DNA from: Charina bottae
Taxonomy: Eukaryota > Chordata > Lepidosauria > Squamata > Charinaidae
Direction of reading: 5' to 3'
Length of the DNA: 64,000 nucleotides
Assembly: GCA_023362775.1 (NCBI GenBank)
Contig: JALMGJ010000015.1
Location: 14,536,001 to 14,600,000, forward strand
The notes beneath the pieces are model-generated. The model was not told the DNA's origin. It searched no databases and saw nothing but the letters and a program-made list of their open reading frames with translations. The translations under genes and the position numbers were made by a program. Below are positions 46,463-58,044 of this stretch, piece by piece; position 1 is the first letter of the stretch, and the number at the start of each line of letters is the position of its first letter.

Positions 46463-46548
46463 CAGTGTTTCTCAACCTTGGCAACTTTAAGACGTGTGGA
46501 CTCCAACTCCCAGAATTCCCCAGCCATTGCCAAGGTTGAGAAACTGTG
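46463..46548. mobile_element. Foldback hAT element, shortened, 86 bp
   Basis: CAGTGTTTCTCAACCTTGGC and GCCAAGGTTGAGAAACTGTG; perfect flanking CTATAGAT (46455-46462, 46549-46556). The interior lacks one arm's middle, so the hairpin is short. Confidence 0.92.
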
Positions 46549-46691
46549 CTATAGATTGAAGTTGTATAGAGCTAGAGAGGTGGCCTTGAAGCAAATATTC
46601 AGGAACCATTAGGACACTCTCAGTCATTGGGGAATAAGAGGGAGGGGAGTAAAGCACAATCAAGATTATCAGATTCCTGTTGTTATAGCCC

Positions 46692-46825
46692 AGTGTTTCT
46701 CAACCTTGGCCACTTGAAGATGTGTGAACTTCAACTCCCAGAATTCCCCAGCCAGCATGGCTGGCTGGGGAATTCTGGGAGTTGAAGTCCACACATCTTC
46801 AAGTGGCCAAGGTTGAGAAACACTG
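46692..46825. mobile_element. Foldback hAT element, 134 bp, near-perfect hairpin
   Basis: CAGTGTTTCTCAACCTTGGC ... AACTCCCAGAATTCCCCAGC, then the inverse arm to CACTG. Flanks TTATAGCC and GTATAGCC match at 7 of 8. The reference-like member of this family in the window. Confidence 0.93.
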
Positions 46826-46833
46826 GTATAGCC

Positions 46834-47737
46834 TATCTTAATAAAATTGAATTTTAGTTTTCCTGTGGGGTGGTCTACCTTATGCAGGGCTGGTCTACCT
46901 TATGCAGCTGACAAAGGTGTTGTCAAATCATGCAAAGGTGGTTTGATTACATTCAGATTATTGTAGGTAAGCTTGCCATGGGAACCTAGCCTACTTTTAG
47001 CTTGCTGCTGATCCTATGCAACCCTGTACTCGATGAACAAGGGGACTTAAGCGAGCCTAATTCTGCAGAGAACCGCCAAATAAAAATATTTATGTCATCA
47101 GGAAGAGTAGATGCAGAATAGGCAGATTTCACAGATGACTGTTTATCCTGGGCTTGTTGATACTGAAAAATAAATTGCTACTCAGTGATGAGCCTGTTTT
47201 TCTAGGCCAGAAAACTTAGTACGTGCCATACATCACTAAAAATAATTCTTAATTTTCAGTTTAAAGTTAGAGGTATTAAAAGAGACATGTTGTACTGGTG
47301 ATTTGAATACTGTAGGTGAAAAAGCCAGAGATTCCTGTGCCAACCATACACCTTGCAGCTTTATTTCATAAACAAAGAACGCAAAAGAGTTCTCATTCAA
47401 CAGAAATGTTTAAACTGAGCAATTATTATGAAACATTTACATACTGGTTGAGTTCCGCAAGATTACTCTTAAATTACTCACACTGTCATTAGTTGTTCTT
47501 GCATCCAAGGAAATCCTATGGCTTGCAATTTTAGTGTACAAAATGCTTTGCAGTTTTTCAAGGGGGAATTTGAAAGTGTGTTATATTCTTCTGCATCACA
47601 GATATTTGACTGAATCCGCACACTGATGTAATAACCTTAACATCCAAGAATGTATTGTTCGCTTCACTAGAATCCTCTCTATTACTCTTCACAAAGAAAA
47701 TTTAATGTCCATCTCTTCTACTTTAATGTGAATTCAG
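46834..47737. other. Intergenic, nothing recognised
   Basis: Between NUDT19 and RGS9BP. AT-rich without repeats I can name. Confidence 0.5.
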
Positions 47738-47859
47738 ATTAAGCAGCGAAGCGGAATCCAACTCCATTTGCAATTACTGGAAAACAAGACAAAAGTGGAG
47801 GGAAGTGGAAAATGGATCAATGTTTCTTTTAATGCCACTGTTGAATTGGACCATAATTT
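47738..47859 (+). ncRNA. Candidate exon of an unannotated plus-strand transcript (exon A)
   Basis: 122 nt between a TTCAG acceptor and a consensus GTGAGT donor; one frame is open (IKQRSGIQLHLQLLENKTKV). Could belong to a long non-coding RNA divergent from the NUDT19 CpG island. Prediction from splice consensus only. Confidence 0.25.
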
Positions 47860-48304
47860 GTGAGTGAATTTTGAATTCTAAATAAGTACAATAGGCCATT
47901 CATTTGAGATATGTTGCACACTACAGTTAAGTTTAGCAAAAAGTATCACTGAAAGTTCCTTTTTGTCCCAGCTTGGCACTGTAGACTAAGAATCGTATTG
48001 AGGGAAAATATTTAAAGGCCTATAATCCAGCATTATTGCCAAATGACTTTTTATACGACGAAAAAGTAGAAAGGTAAATATTGTTGAGGAGGTTCACACA
48101 CACTTATATACAAGTTTTTAACTCTTAACTGAAGACTAGGAGGTTTAAGAGACTAATCTAGTTTTTGCAGTTCTGCTTTTTAATCTGCTTTTATCATCAT
48201 CTAATCCTGTTTCCTAGATATGGTTTGCTGGTTTTTTTAACACAAGAAACATATAGTCAGAGATTCTGCTGATGGAACTGGTTTCTTTGTCCTCTTATTT
48301 ACAG

Positions 48305-48403
48305 AGCTACAAAATACTTGGCTGTTATATAACCCAAGTGAATGCATGGTTCCAGTTTCCCATGGGTCAGGATAATGCTAGTTAAGGACAGTCACATCTT
48401 GAG
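48305..48403 (+). ncRNA. Candidate exon of an unannotated plus-strand transcript (exon B)
   Basis: 99 nt after a strong acceptor (CTTTGTCCTCTTATTTACAG) and before a GTAAGC donor. If spliced to exon A in its open frame, a stop follows within ten codons, which favours a non-coding transcript. Confidence 0.25.
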
Positions 48404-48672
48404 GTAAGCGTATCTTTCTTCTGAAGTAATTTCATTATTTTTCACATTTCTGAGTATGATTTATCTGTAAGGTATTTTCAAGGATTAGCTCAGATAGCGT
48501 TTAAATTGAGCAACTCAGTAAGTAGTGCGCAGGGGTATCTGCAGGGCAGAAAAAACCATCAATATGCCGACTGTAACCACACAATTGAAGCCCACCCCTT
48601 TAATGCATGTTGTGCAGTTGGGGCCACCACCTTGACTTTTTTGAGCACCCCCCTCCCCCAAGATGCCTCTAA

Positions 48673-48701
48673 ATAAGTAAGTAAGTAAGTAAGTAAGTAA
48701 G

Positions 48702-48735
<34 letters not shown>
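48673..48735. repeat. (AAGT)n microsatellite
   Basis: About fifteen AAGT units with one TGTAAGT interruption. Confidence 0.95.
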
Positions 48736-48736
<1 letters not shown>

Positions 48737-51540
48737 GATAAAGGTAACGCTCCTATTTCAATAGCAAGTTTGGGACCCTCATATATAGCATTTTGCACTT
48801 TGGACTTGTATACACAGTAACAGCAAATTCTTCACAAGGTATTAACAAAACTACTAAAATTTTAATGCAACTCTGTAAATGGCTATGAACAGCGTAATGC
48901 TGAATTGATTTACCTGCATCGTCTAAGTTATTCAGGGAAGTATGTAACTCAGTTTGATGGGTAGTCTTTTGTTTAGGAATTTGTCTTAAAAAAACTGTTC
49001 CAAAAGGCTGGCAAGTTAACAGAATAGACTTTATTTTAAATAAATAATAGCAATAGGTTTTATCCTGAGCATAAAAGAATACTCTTGAACAATGGAATGC
49101 CAACTTATAATGCTTACTTCCATATTAATACTGAAACAATTATTTTAACATGGACCCAGCAAATGTTTGAATGCAAGAAATCAGAACTGCTTTTTTTAAA
49201 AAAATATCAAACATTCAGTGTTTATAATTCCTGGATTACCACTCCTGTCGTAATTCTCAACTTCATCATACTTGTAAAATACAGCATCATTTGACCTTTT
49301 AAAATACAGTAAAGAAATCTTATTAAAAAAGGACTCCTTTCCTTCTTATGAAAACGTACACTTTTGTAACAATGAAAATAACTATGGCTGTAAAGACAAG
49401 ACAATTAGCAAGTTTCTTTTAAAAGAGGGTAAACCGACTTGGCTCTAAATATTTTTTTTTAAATCACTTCATTGTAATTTGTGATGGTTGTAGGACTCAT
49501 CAATACAGTCTAAAAGCTTTAAAAACCTGCTAAAAGAAATCCTCAGTGTAGGTCAGGCTTTTATCTGCAATAAATGTCTGTGCTGAAGCTTCCGGTTTGT
49601 ATGGCCAGTGAGGCTTCTAATAAACTTCCAGAAATTTACTTCCGCAAAATAATATGGAGGGAGAATGCATCTTGTGTGTGAATCTTAGAGCAGATGTGAA
49701 AGTGAACAGGTCTCCTACATTTTTTATGGGTGCACAGAAACCTATCATGTTTTAGATTATTTCATCAGCTCCTGCAGAACAGTCTGACACCCCCCCCCCA
49801 TCAGAAGATATTTTCTCCATTAGTGTTATTTAAGGATGCCACGAGTCTTGATCTCCTTTGCATCTGGTCAGCTTTGTACACTAGCTGTATGCCTAAACCA
49901 CATTGCACGGTCTGTTGTGCTGAGCAGATGTGATGGGAGATGAGTGAAGTAGATATTAATTAATTAGATGGTGACAATCCTGTGTCAGGACTTGATGAGA
50001 TGTAATTCAGAAATAGCTTAGAGAGAGAAGCGAGTAATGCAGTGACTGTTCCTGATGTATAGACATGAGCAACACCTTTTAAAATCAGGTCTGCTTGAAA
50101 ATAAGTCTTATTAGAATCAGGATCTATTTCCAAGTAAATGTCTTTACAAAAGTAACTTAACTCTCAGTAAGTAGTTGTGCAGTGATGAATTTATGACTTG
50201 TAACCTGGATCATTTGCAAAATAAACCCTGTGGAACAAGAGCGGAGAGATGGATATTTCATGCATACTGCCAGTTCCTTAGACTTGAGCTCTGAATGTGC
50301 AAAGAATACAGATTTAGTTCCAAATTAAATAGGTGCATTAGGAGCATTCTAGCTAGGCAATTATTTTTCTGCAGCTTTTTTCTCCCAGACTGTAACAGTG
50401 TTGCATGCAGCCTATTTAAGAGCACTTTAAGTCCAGGTGTTCACCCATAAAATATATGAGACACATTTAAGAGAAATATCTAGCCCTTGTAACAGCAAAC
50501 ATCGGTCCTTCCAGTAAACAAGGAAAGTTCTCTTCAAGTGAAAGTGAACAATACAATAGCAGCCATTTGAATCTTGCTACATAAACAGAGATGGGTACTT
50601 TAGCACCAAGAAAAATACACAGTTTTGACATCCCTGTTGCCTCCCACCCCATTTCTATGACCATTTTTAAACAGCAGATATTTACAATCAACTGTCAAAA
50701 TATATCGATGCCTTGAAGAGTTCTTGGGGATGCGGTATTTTAGCACACTTTCTTAATGAACACAGGACTATTTATTTCTGAGGTAAGATACTTAGAAGTC
50801 TTGTTTGGTTGCAAATCTAGAACCTTGCTTTGACAACACAGTGTCTGTCCATTTGTGCTAGCAACTAAAAGTGCAAATCTCATTCTTTACGTCTTGCATT
50901 TCAGCCCCATTCTGATGCATATTGATTCAGAAGCTAAAAGATGAATGTATTTAATGGGCTTATTTCTAAAAAGATACCCATAGAGTAACAGCTTCAGAGC
51001 TCAGTTCCTTTGCATGGACTGTCAGAAGTTAGATCCACTCATTTCAGTCAAGCTTGATTTCTAGAAATTCATCCACTGAACCTGGGGATTTCCCTTGTAA
51101 ACTTATATAAAACAAGACTGCATCTGTCCAACTGCAAGGATCTTAATGGGATCGGCATACCGATCCTAAAACCATGTATGATTGCAAATATGATGGGTTT
51201 AACAAATAGATTGGTAAACAGAACTTTAGTTACTTTATTTTCCTGTTTGTCCCTTAATAATTGCACAATAACTTGCAGGTAGTCTATACCTGTGGAAGGG
51301 CTGCTGTTGAGCTGTAGATTTAGCCTAGATATAATGGATTTATGCTGCCAGACTACCTTTATCTAAATTGCTACTAACCCCAGGGACTCATCTAATATAA
51401 TTTTTTAACTAGTCAAGATCAATTAACAAGAAATGCTAAGGATTGAACTTTGGGCATTACACATGCATAAGTACCCATTATATGAATCCAGTTAGAAAAC
51501 TCATCATTGGCATGACATCCAAACCACTGAAAATATTTTT
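48736..51540. other. Intergenic, nothing recognised
   Basis: 2.8 kb of AT-rich sequence. ORFs are short and without family resemblance; no repeat ends were seen. Confidence 0.5.
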
Positions 51541-51549
51541 TTGTTTTTA

Positions 51550-52190
51550 GAATTTTTATCCTGCCTTTATTACTATTATAAATAACTCAAGGCGGCAAAC
51601 ATACCTAATACTCCTTCCTCCTCCTATTTTCCCCACAACAGCAGCCCTGTGAGCTGAGTTGTGCTGAGAGAATGACTGGCCCAAGGTCACCCAGTCGGCT
51701 TTCGTGCCTAAGGCGGGACTAGAACTCTCCGTCTCCTGGTTTGCCATTGGCTCCTTCCGAGGGCTGAGAGACAGGGACTGGCCCAAGGTCACCCAGCCGG
51801 CTTTCATGCCTAAGGAGGGACTAGAACTCTCAGTCTCCTGGTTTCCCATTGGCTCCTTCCTAGGCCTGAGAGAGAGTGACTGGCCCAAGGTCACCCAGCC
51901 GGCTTTCATGCCTAAGGAGGGACTAGAACTCTCAGTCTCCTGGTTTCCCATTGGCTCCTTCCTAGGCCTGAGAGAGAGTGACTGGCCCAAGGTCACCCAG
52001 CCAGCTTTCATGCCTAAGGCGGGACTAGAACTCTCAGTCTCCTGCTTTGCCATTGGCTCCTTCCTAGGACTGAGAGACAGGGACTGGCCCAAGGTCACCC
52101 AGCCGGCTTTCATGCCTATGGTGGGACTAGAACTCACAATCTCCTGGTGTCTAGCCTGGTGCCTTAACCACTGCACCAAACTGGTTAGTG
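51550..52190 (-). mobile_element. tRNA-derived SINE with five tandem 102-bp modules
   Basis: Reverse-orientation relative of the element at 6484. GGGACTAGAACTC recurs at 51715, 51817, 51919, 52021 and 52123: all four spacings are exactly 102 bp. Head (CAGTGGTTAAGGCACCAGGC on the minus strand) and 3' end (CGCCTTGAGTTATTTATAAT) are both kept. Confidence 0.9.
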
Positions 52191-53197
52191 TTAAGGTTTG
52201 TGTCTTCACTGACTTGTACACATCTCCAAATCTCAGTTGTAAACCATCTTTTAAATTAACTCAGTCTACACAACTTTTAAAGGATGGATATAGAAACATG
52301 TTTACTCAGAATGTTGAGTCTCGCAGTGTTCTCATGTATTAATGAATAAACATGCATTGGATGATATTGTTAAAGCCTTCTCTGTTTTAGAATTTATTAA
52401 TATAATTGCTGTTAAAGAAGTTAAGAGTTTTTAGTATCTCCTCCTGCCTGTTTAAATGGAATTGCTTCCCTTAGGAGCCCTGTGGATTAAATCTCCAGCC
52501 CTAAACACAGGGGAGAAAGTCCTGTCTAAGATCCTAAACATGCTGAAGATCTTGTCTTATTTTAGCCCAAGTACAACGCAAATCCCAGCTTCAGTGCACA
52601 AAACATAAGCTGGAAGAAACTGCGCTGTCATCTGATGCATATTCATTCAGAATTAAATTTCACCGAGTTCCATGGGATTCAGCGGTACAGTAATAGACTT
52701 CAAGAAGGAAAACAATGATGTACACTTATGTGTAAAGTGTTTAAAGTTCGCTAGCGCAGAACTAAGAACCTGAACTACTAAGAAGTTTTTTTCCTCCTCC
52801 TTCAAAACAGAAGTTAAAGAGTAGAAAGCTGAAAAGAATTCCTTTTCTCGAAATGCCGCTTAAAGCTTTCTTCTGTAAATCTGGACTTTTATACTGTACA
52901 AAGTAACAGAAAGTTTGGTTACATCGTTCACAAGTTTCTGTACCTCGAGGTTCTCCTCCAGCACCCCTACCCCTTTCCCAGCCAAACCTGGTTTAGGGAA
53001 AAAGGAAGGGACCTGTTCCAGAGGGAGCACGTTCCTCTTAGAGACAATGCCCACTATGTTTAAAACAGTTTCTGAGCCTCTCCCATCTTGCCATCTAATT
53101 CAACCCCCTCTCCAAACCATGTGCAAATTGTTACCAGTTTGTAAACATGAACCCCCATCCCAGCTTAATCACAAACAGTATTTCCGTTCTAGTTCCT
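52191..53197. other. Intergenic, nothing recognised
   Basis: Sequence 3' of RGS9BP, no gene or named repeat seen. Confidence 0.5.
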
Positions 53198-53363
53198 GAG
53201 AACAGTCTTCTATAAATAGCAGTCAAATCCCTACTATGGTAGTTATAATACCCACACTATTAACCATGGAAGGCCCAGCCAGCAGGCTTTTAAAATATAT
53301 ATATATATATATATATATTTAATTTTAAATATTTTAAATATTTTTAAAATACTTTTAAATATT

Positions 53364-53430
<67 letters not shown>

Positions 53431-53531
53431 TTAAATATTTAAAAGCCTGCTGGCTGGGCCTTCCATGGTTAATAGTGTGGGTATTATAACTACCATAGTA
53501 GGGATTTGACTGCTATTTATAGAAGACTGTT

Positions 53532-53534
<3 letters not shown>
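53198..53534. repeat. 337-bp palindrome with AT-rich centre
   Basis: The left arm from GAGAACAGTCTTCTATAAAT to AGCCAGCAGGCTTTTAAA (about 100 bases) is repeated exactly in inverse orientation at the right end (to ATTTATAGAAGACTGTTCTC). The centre, 53295-53440, is (TA)n with TTTAAATAT words. It begins 174 bases beyond the RGS9BP stop codon. Confidence 0.93.

Positions 53535-53571
<37 letters not shown>
53535..53571. repeat. (GT)n microsatellite
   Basis: About 18 GT units abutting the right arm of the palindrome; absent from the left arm. Confidence 0.95.
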
Positions 53572-53572
<1 letters not shown>

Positions 53573-53707
53573 ACATACCCACCCACCCACCAACGGAGGT
53601 CTCCCCTGAATCGAGTGTTCTCTAGCGCTAAAACACCATTTCAGCGGATCCAGCCCGGTCATCATCGGAAAACGCACTCTCCGAAAGGAAGCGGCCCCGG
53701 CCCGGCC

Positions 53708-54418
53708 CTAGGAGAGTTTGGCCACGCACACCGCCAGGACGATGGCGACCAGCAGGACGGCCGTAAAAATGCCGCCGGCCAGGACTTTGCTGAGATCGCA
53801 GGCGGCTTTGTTCTCCGCCGAGATCCCGCCGAGCGAAGAGGCGCCCACGCTGATGGTGGAGTTCAGCTCCGCGCCCGGGTCCTGCTTGGCCTCGACCGTC
53901 CAGCGGGGGACGTTGACCTTCATCTCCATCTCGTAGATCATCTCCCCCACCTCGCGGATCTCGTGCTCCAGGTCCGTCAGATCCACCACGTCGATGTTGG
54001 GCTCCGCCTCGTACTTCATGTTCTGGACGCTCATGGCCCGGGCGGCCACGCCGGAGGTGCTGCCGCTCAAGCCCGTCTGGATGAGCGGCTTCTTTGGCAC
54101 GTGCAGGGGGAACGCCTGTCCCAGCTCCAGGGCGCGCCGCATGTCGCCCTCCAGGATCTCCAGGCAGGCGGAGAAGATGACCCACAGGCGCTCGAACTCC
54201 GCCCGGTCCTCCGCACTGACCGTCTTGTCGCGCAGGGCGGCCGTGAGCTTCGTCCGGGTGGCCGCCGCCAGCTGCTGGGCTTTCTGCCGCGTCTTCTTCA
54301 GCTCCTCGCGCAGCTCCTGCGAGTCCGCCGCGCCCCCGACGGTCAGCACCAGGTGCCGGTAGCAGGCGGTCACTTTGCTGAGCGCGTCCAGCAGCGCTTT
54401 GCCCTCCTCTTTCGCCAT
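53708..54418 (-). CDS. RGS9BP: RGS9BP (R9AP), membrane anchor of the RGS9-1/Gbeta5 complex
   Basis: R9AP tethers and stabilises the RGS9-1 GTPase-activating complex on photoreceptor membranes, setting the speed of light-response recovery. The single-exon ORF of 236 aa equals the usual length (human 235). The start [20 protein letters not shown] aligns with the mammalian start. The middle has [20 protein letters not shown] and [20 protein letters not shown], conserved, helical and syntaxin-like. The C-terminal membrane segment is about residues 212-233 ([20 protein letters not shown]) with KLS outside. Head-to-head with ANKRD27 across a CpG island. Its other frames are open because of high GC and should be ignored. 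Confidence 0.97.
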   Translation of the reverse strand: MAKEEGKALLDALSKVTACYRHLVLTVGGAADSQELREELKKTRQKAQQLAAATRTKLTAALRDKTVSAEDRAEFERLWVIFSACLEILEGDMRRALELGQAFPLHVPKKPLIQTGLSGSTSGVAARAMSVQNMKYEAEPNIDVVDLTDLEHEIREVGEMIYEMEMKVNVPRWTVEAKQDPGAELNSTISVGASSLGGISAENKAACDLSKVLAGGIFTAVLLVAIVLAVCVAKLS

Positions 54419-55700
54419 GGCGCACGCGGGAGGGCGCGGCGCTGCGCTGCGCTCCGCTCAGCCCAGGTAGCGCTCGGAGCGCTCCGAGGAGCCCTCGCCG
54501 GACGGCGCGCGCATGGCCTGAGCCCGGGGGCGCTGCCGTCCGCCCGGCCTGGAGCCCTCCCCGCGCGCCCCCCGCGGCCCTTTGGCAAGGCGCAGCTCCG
54601 CTCGCCCTCCGCGCATCCCCCCCCCCCCCCGCTTCCTCGGGAGAAAAGCTGGCCGGCGGCGCGCGGAGCTGCAGCGCCGCTCGGCACCGCGTCTCCTTTA
54701 AGCCCGGCGAGGCTCCGGCACGGGCGCGGCCTCGGCGCCTGGCGTTAAGTAGCGCGCAGCTGGAGCCGGCGGGGCAGTCCCTGCCGCCGCCGAGCCAGCC
54801 TCGCCCCCTCCGCTCCGCGCGGCGCTGCTTCCCCGCTCCCTGCCGCCGGCCAAGCTCCACCTTCGCCGGCTGCCGATCGAGGCGACGCGCCGGGGCGGTT
54901 GCGGGAAGGCCGGGGCTCATTGGCTCGCCTGCTGGGTAGGGCCCGCCTCAGTCCCCGGACTAGGAACAGGCGGCGCTTGGTGGCGAGCGCATGCTGGGAG
55001 GGGTGGGGGCCGGAGGAGAGGGGATGCTGCTGCTGTTGCCGCCGCCGCTGCAGGGAGGGGGCACAGAGGAGACCCGGCCGCCCTCGGGGACTTCGGAGGA
55101 AAGTGAGCCGCGCTCGGCCCGGGAGCGAGGGAGGCGCGGGAGCCGGGGTGCCGCCTAGGGCAGGCGGCCGGGGCGCCCCGTTCCCCTCCGGGCCTCTCCC
55201 GGGGATGGGTCCGCTCGGCGCGGCCAGGAGGGAACTTCGAAGCAACGCTTAGGGGAGACTAGGAGGCTGCCTGGCTGCTTGCAGGCCTGGGCGGGGGTCC
55301 GTTTCCCCCTTCCCAAAGCGTCCAGTTGCCCGGACCCCTTGCCCAAAAGGTGCGGCTTCTCCAGCGGGCACTCAGTTGGGAGAAGAGGCGGCCCGGAACG
55401 TTCCTGGGCTGGGGGGACCGGGACCTGAAAACCCCTCCAGGGCAGGAAGGGTTGGGGGCCGGCTTTATTTTTACAGCGGCGCGCGCGAGCGAGCGAAACC
55501 TTTTGCGTTCGCTTGGAAAGAGGGGCGGCAGCGTTGCGAGGGGGGGTTGCTCTCGGTTAGATTCGCAGAGGGGTGGATCCGCGGGATTCTTGCGCTGCGG
55601 TTATTTTTTTTTAATCGATGGGAGGTGCAGCGTTTCCTGTGCATGCCCTCGGTTTCCTCTTCGGGAGAGAAGGCAGGGTGCGCTTGGGTGCTTTCGGGGG
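54419..55700. promoter_or_regulatory. CpG island between RGS9BP and ANKRD27, probable shared promoter
   Basis: Very high GC with CpG throughout. RGS9BP runs left from 54418 and ANKRD27 runs right. GCATGCTGGGAG at about 54989 resembles the ZNF143-type core ACTACAATTCCC-associated TGCTGGGA word only loosely. The exact start sites cannot be read from sequence. Confidence 0.7.
54990..55102 (+). other. ANKRD27: Candidate non-coding first exon of ANKRD27
   Basis: GGGGACTTCGGAGGAAA is followed by a GTGAGC donor (55103). The start is a guess. Coding begins only in the next exon, at 60792, so a 5' UTR exon in this island is expected. Confidence 0.35.
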
Positions 55701-55940
55701 CAACTTGCGTTCAGCGCAGAAAACCAGAAACTTGCACGTGGAAGTAAACCGCGGTGTGTCTCTGAAGCTGAGGTGCAAAGGCAGCGACTTGGAAAAATCG
55801 GTGCCCTGGCCTTGTTTCACTAAGTCAACCTGCAGTTGTATTTGCTTACTCCGAAGTAAGTTAGAAGTAAGAGTTCAGTCTGGCTGACCCCCAGGAAGTG
55901 AGTTTAAGTGACTGTAGTGCAGCGTTTGTCAATAGTGCAG

Positions 55941-56012
55941 TGGGAATAATTTGAGAAGTTTCTTTAGCGACTCCCATTTGGAGCAACGAAGAGACTGTGG
56001 GATTAATTCAGT
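55941..56012. repeat. Duplicated intronic segment, copy 1
   Basis: GGAATAATTTGAGAAGTTTC ... GGATTAATTCAGTACAGT closely matches 61194-61264. Each copy is followed by a TTCTCAACCTTG-type foldback element. Confidence 0.75.
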
Positions 56013-56013
56013 A

Positions 56014-56138
56014 CAGTGTTTCTCAACCTTGCTGACTTGAAGATGTGTGGACTTCAACTCCCAGAATTCCGTGCTGGCTGGGGAATTCTGGGAGGTGAAG
56101 TGCACACATCTTCAAGTCAGCAAGGTTGAAAAAACACT
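56014..56138. mobile_element. Foldback hAT element, 125 bp
   Basis: CAGTGTTTCTCAACCTTGCT and inverse arm CAGCAAGGTTGAAAAAACAC. Target duplication not clear. Confidence 0.85.
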
Positions 56139-56973
56139 CATCTAGTGGGATCCAACTGGACCTTTCAAATTAGTTCCCACTGAACTTTAGAGGGCTTGAT
56201 TCTAATAAGGACACAGAATCGCAGGAGCCCAGCCCAACCACATAGCACATGATTTAATCCCCATTGATTCAGCATGGTGAGTGTTAGGCTGAGTGGTGGT
56301 TTGACCAGGCTATGGATTTTGTTCTTCAGGTGACACTAGTATTGCAATGTTTTAGTTACTCCTCAGGATTCTGTTCAAATTACAAGTGACCAAGGCATAG
56401 TCAGAACCTTTTTTAAAAATTCAGAATGCTGACATGTTCCAACTTGCAGAAGAATTGGCTTATCTTCACCAGCCACAAGCCCATTGGGACATTGACTTGT
56501 TTGGTTCCTCTTTTAAGTTTATTGTTATTGTAAAGTTTTGGTTTAGTTTCTGTTATACTTCTTACAGTATATCTATGGGGGATGGTTCAATCTTCTGATG
56601 CAGTTTGATCACCCAGTCTCGATTTTATTAGGCAGACAGATATGATGCCGAAACAGTATGTTTTAAAGGATCAGTTCCTGGAAGTGAACCATCCAGACTC
56701 TGGGTGTAGGTATCAAGCAGGGTAGCAAACACAATTTTGTTCAGGTGGGAGAGATTCAAACATGCATAGATATTTCTTAATATCTAAATCATCTCAAGTC
56801 ATATGGCTGTTGTATATGTAAATAGCACTGTATCTTACCAACTGACTTCCTTAGGCAGAGATGTTGAGAACTGCACATTTGAAGCTGTGTCATAACAGTG
56901 TTAGCTGCCTGGTAAACACATTAAGTACCCATTGTTTATAGTATTGACTTTTGCAGGTAGATAGCTTCTACAC

Positions 56974-57287
56974 CAGCCTTTCTCAACCTTTTGACCCTGG
57001 AGGAACCCTTGAAATATTTTTCAGGCCTCGGGGAACCCCTGCCCATTCAGGCTCAAATATAGGCCAGAAGTTACAAAATAATTATATTCATTTCATGGGT
57101 AGGCCTGGCCTGTATATATGCATTAACAGTGTTCTTCAACTAAAAATAAAGAATGAAACGTACCTTTTTAATGTGAAGTTGCCTGAATTTGAAATAGTTT
57201 TTTAAATAAACCGTGATCTCCCAGGGAACCCCTAGTGACCACTCGCGGAACCCTAGGGTCCCACAGAACCCTGGTGGAGAGATCCTG
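56974..57287. mobile_element. hAT-type element (GGAACCC family), 314 bp
   Basis: CAGCCTTTCTCAACCTTTTG at the left and AACCCTGGTGGAGAGATCCT G at the right; flanks TTCTACAC and GTCTACAC match at 7 of 8. The GGGAACCCCT words recur inside. Confidence 0.85.
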
Positions 57288-57395
57288 GTCTACACTGATA
57301 CTATCATGGTACAACTGGATTAACTAGATTTAACCCCTCATGACTTCTTGAATACAATACAGAAATTATTTTCCATTTACTTTTTTAAAAAAATT

Positions 57396-57468
57396 TCCCA
57401 GTCAAGTGATCTCCCATCCAGGTACTAATCCCACTTAACTTCTGAGCCTAGAAGCTGGTTTGGCGCTC
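57396..57468 (-). pseudogene. 5S rRNA-derived fragment
   Basis: Plus-strand CTCCCATCCAGGTACTAATC and CTTAACTTCTGAG follow the reverse complement of 5S rRNA (CTCCCATCCAAGTACTAACC, GCTTAGCTTCCGAG), including the internal promoter region. Diverged; probably from a 5S-headed SINE rather than a gene. Confidence 0.55.
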
Positions 57469-57723
57469 CCACTTTCAATAAATGCATTAATATCCACTTT
57501 TTATCTAAGAAAAGTAGTGTGCAAAATACTGTGAATGTTCTTTGTCAAAATATTTATTCAGCTTCTCTTAACTGCTGGAGAGTCATCTGTTTCTTGCCTA
57601 TCTTATCCAAATACAATGAGTAGCTTAGCTGGTATCTCATAATAATTGGCTCTAATCAGCTGTCTGTAATTACTGTGGAGTTAAGGAAAAAACCTAGATT
57701 TTTGCTCACATGTAGCTACCCCA

Positions 57724-58043
57724 AGGGGCGTGGTGGCTCAGCGGGTAAGACGCCAGGCTTGTTGATCAAGTGGAGGTTCGAATCCCTAGCCCCACGTGAC
57801 GGAGTGAGCTCCCGCACTAGCCCCAGCTCTTGCCAACCTAGCAATTTGAAAGCATGCAAATGCAAGTAGATTAATAGGTACCACTTCGGTGGGAAGGTAA
57901 CAGAGTTTTGCGCGCGTCATGCCGGCCACATGACCACGGAAGTGTCTTCGGACAACGCTGGCTCTTTGGCTAACAAACTGAGATGAGCACCGGCCCGTAG
58001 AGTCAGACACAACTGCACAAATGTGCGGGGGAACCTTTACCTT
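57724..58043 (+). mobile_element. Sauria SINE
   Basis: GGGGCGTGGTGGCTCAGCGG to GGGGAACCTTTACCTTTT, with a short deletion between the A and B boxes. Flanked by GCTACCCCAA on both sides. In ANKRD27 intron 1. Confidence 0.95.
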
Positions 58044-58044
58044 T

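Noticed and set aside
51556..52342. Repetitive ORFs of 221 and 212 codons
   Set aside because: Same SINE module arrays on the other locus.
53628..54920. 430-codon minus-strand ORF and the 403-codon plus-strand ORF over RGS9BP
   Set aside because: Alternative frames of a GC-rich single-exon gene, full of A, R, G and P with no recognisable family.
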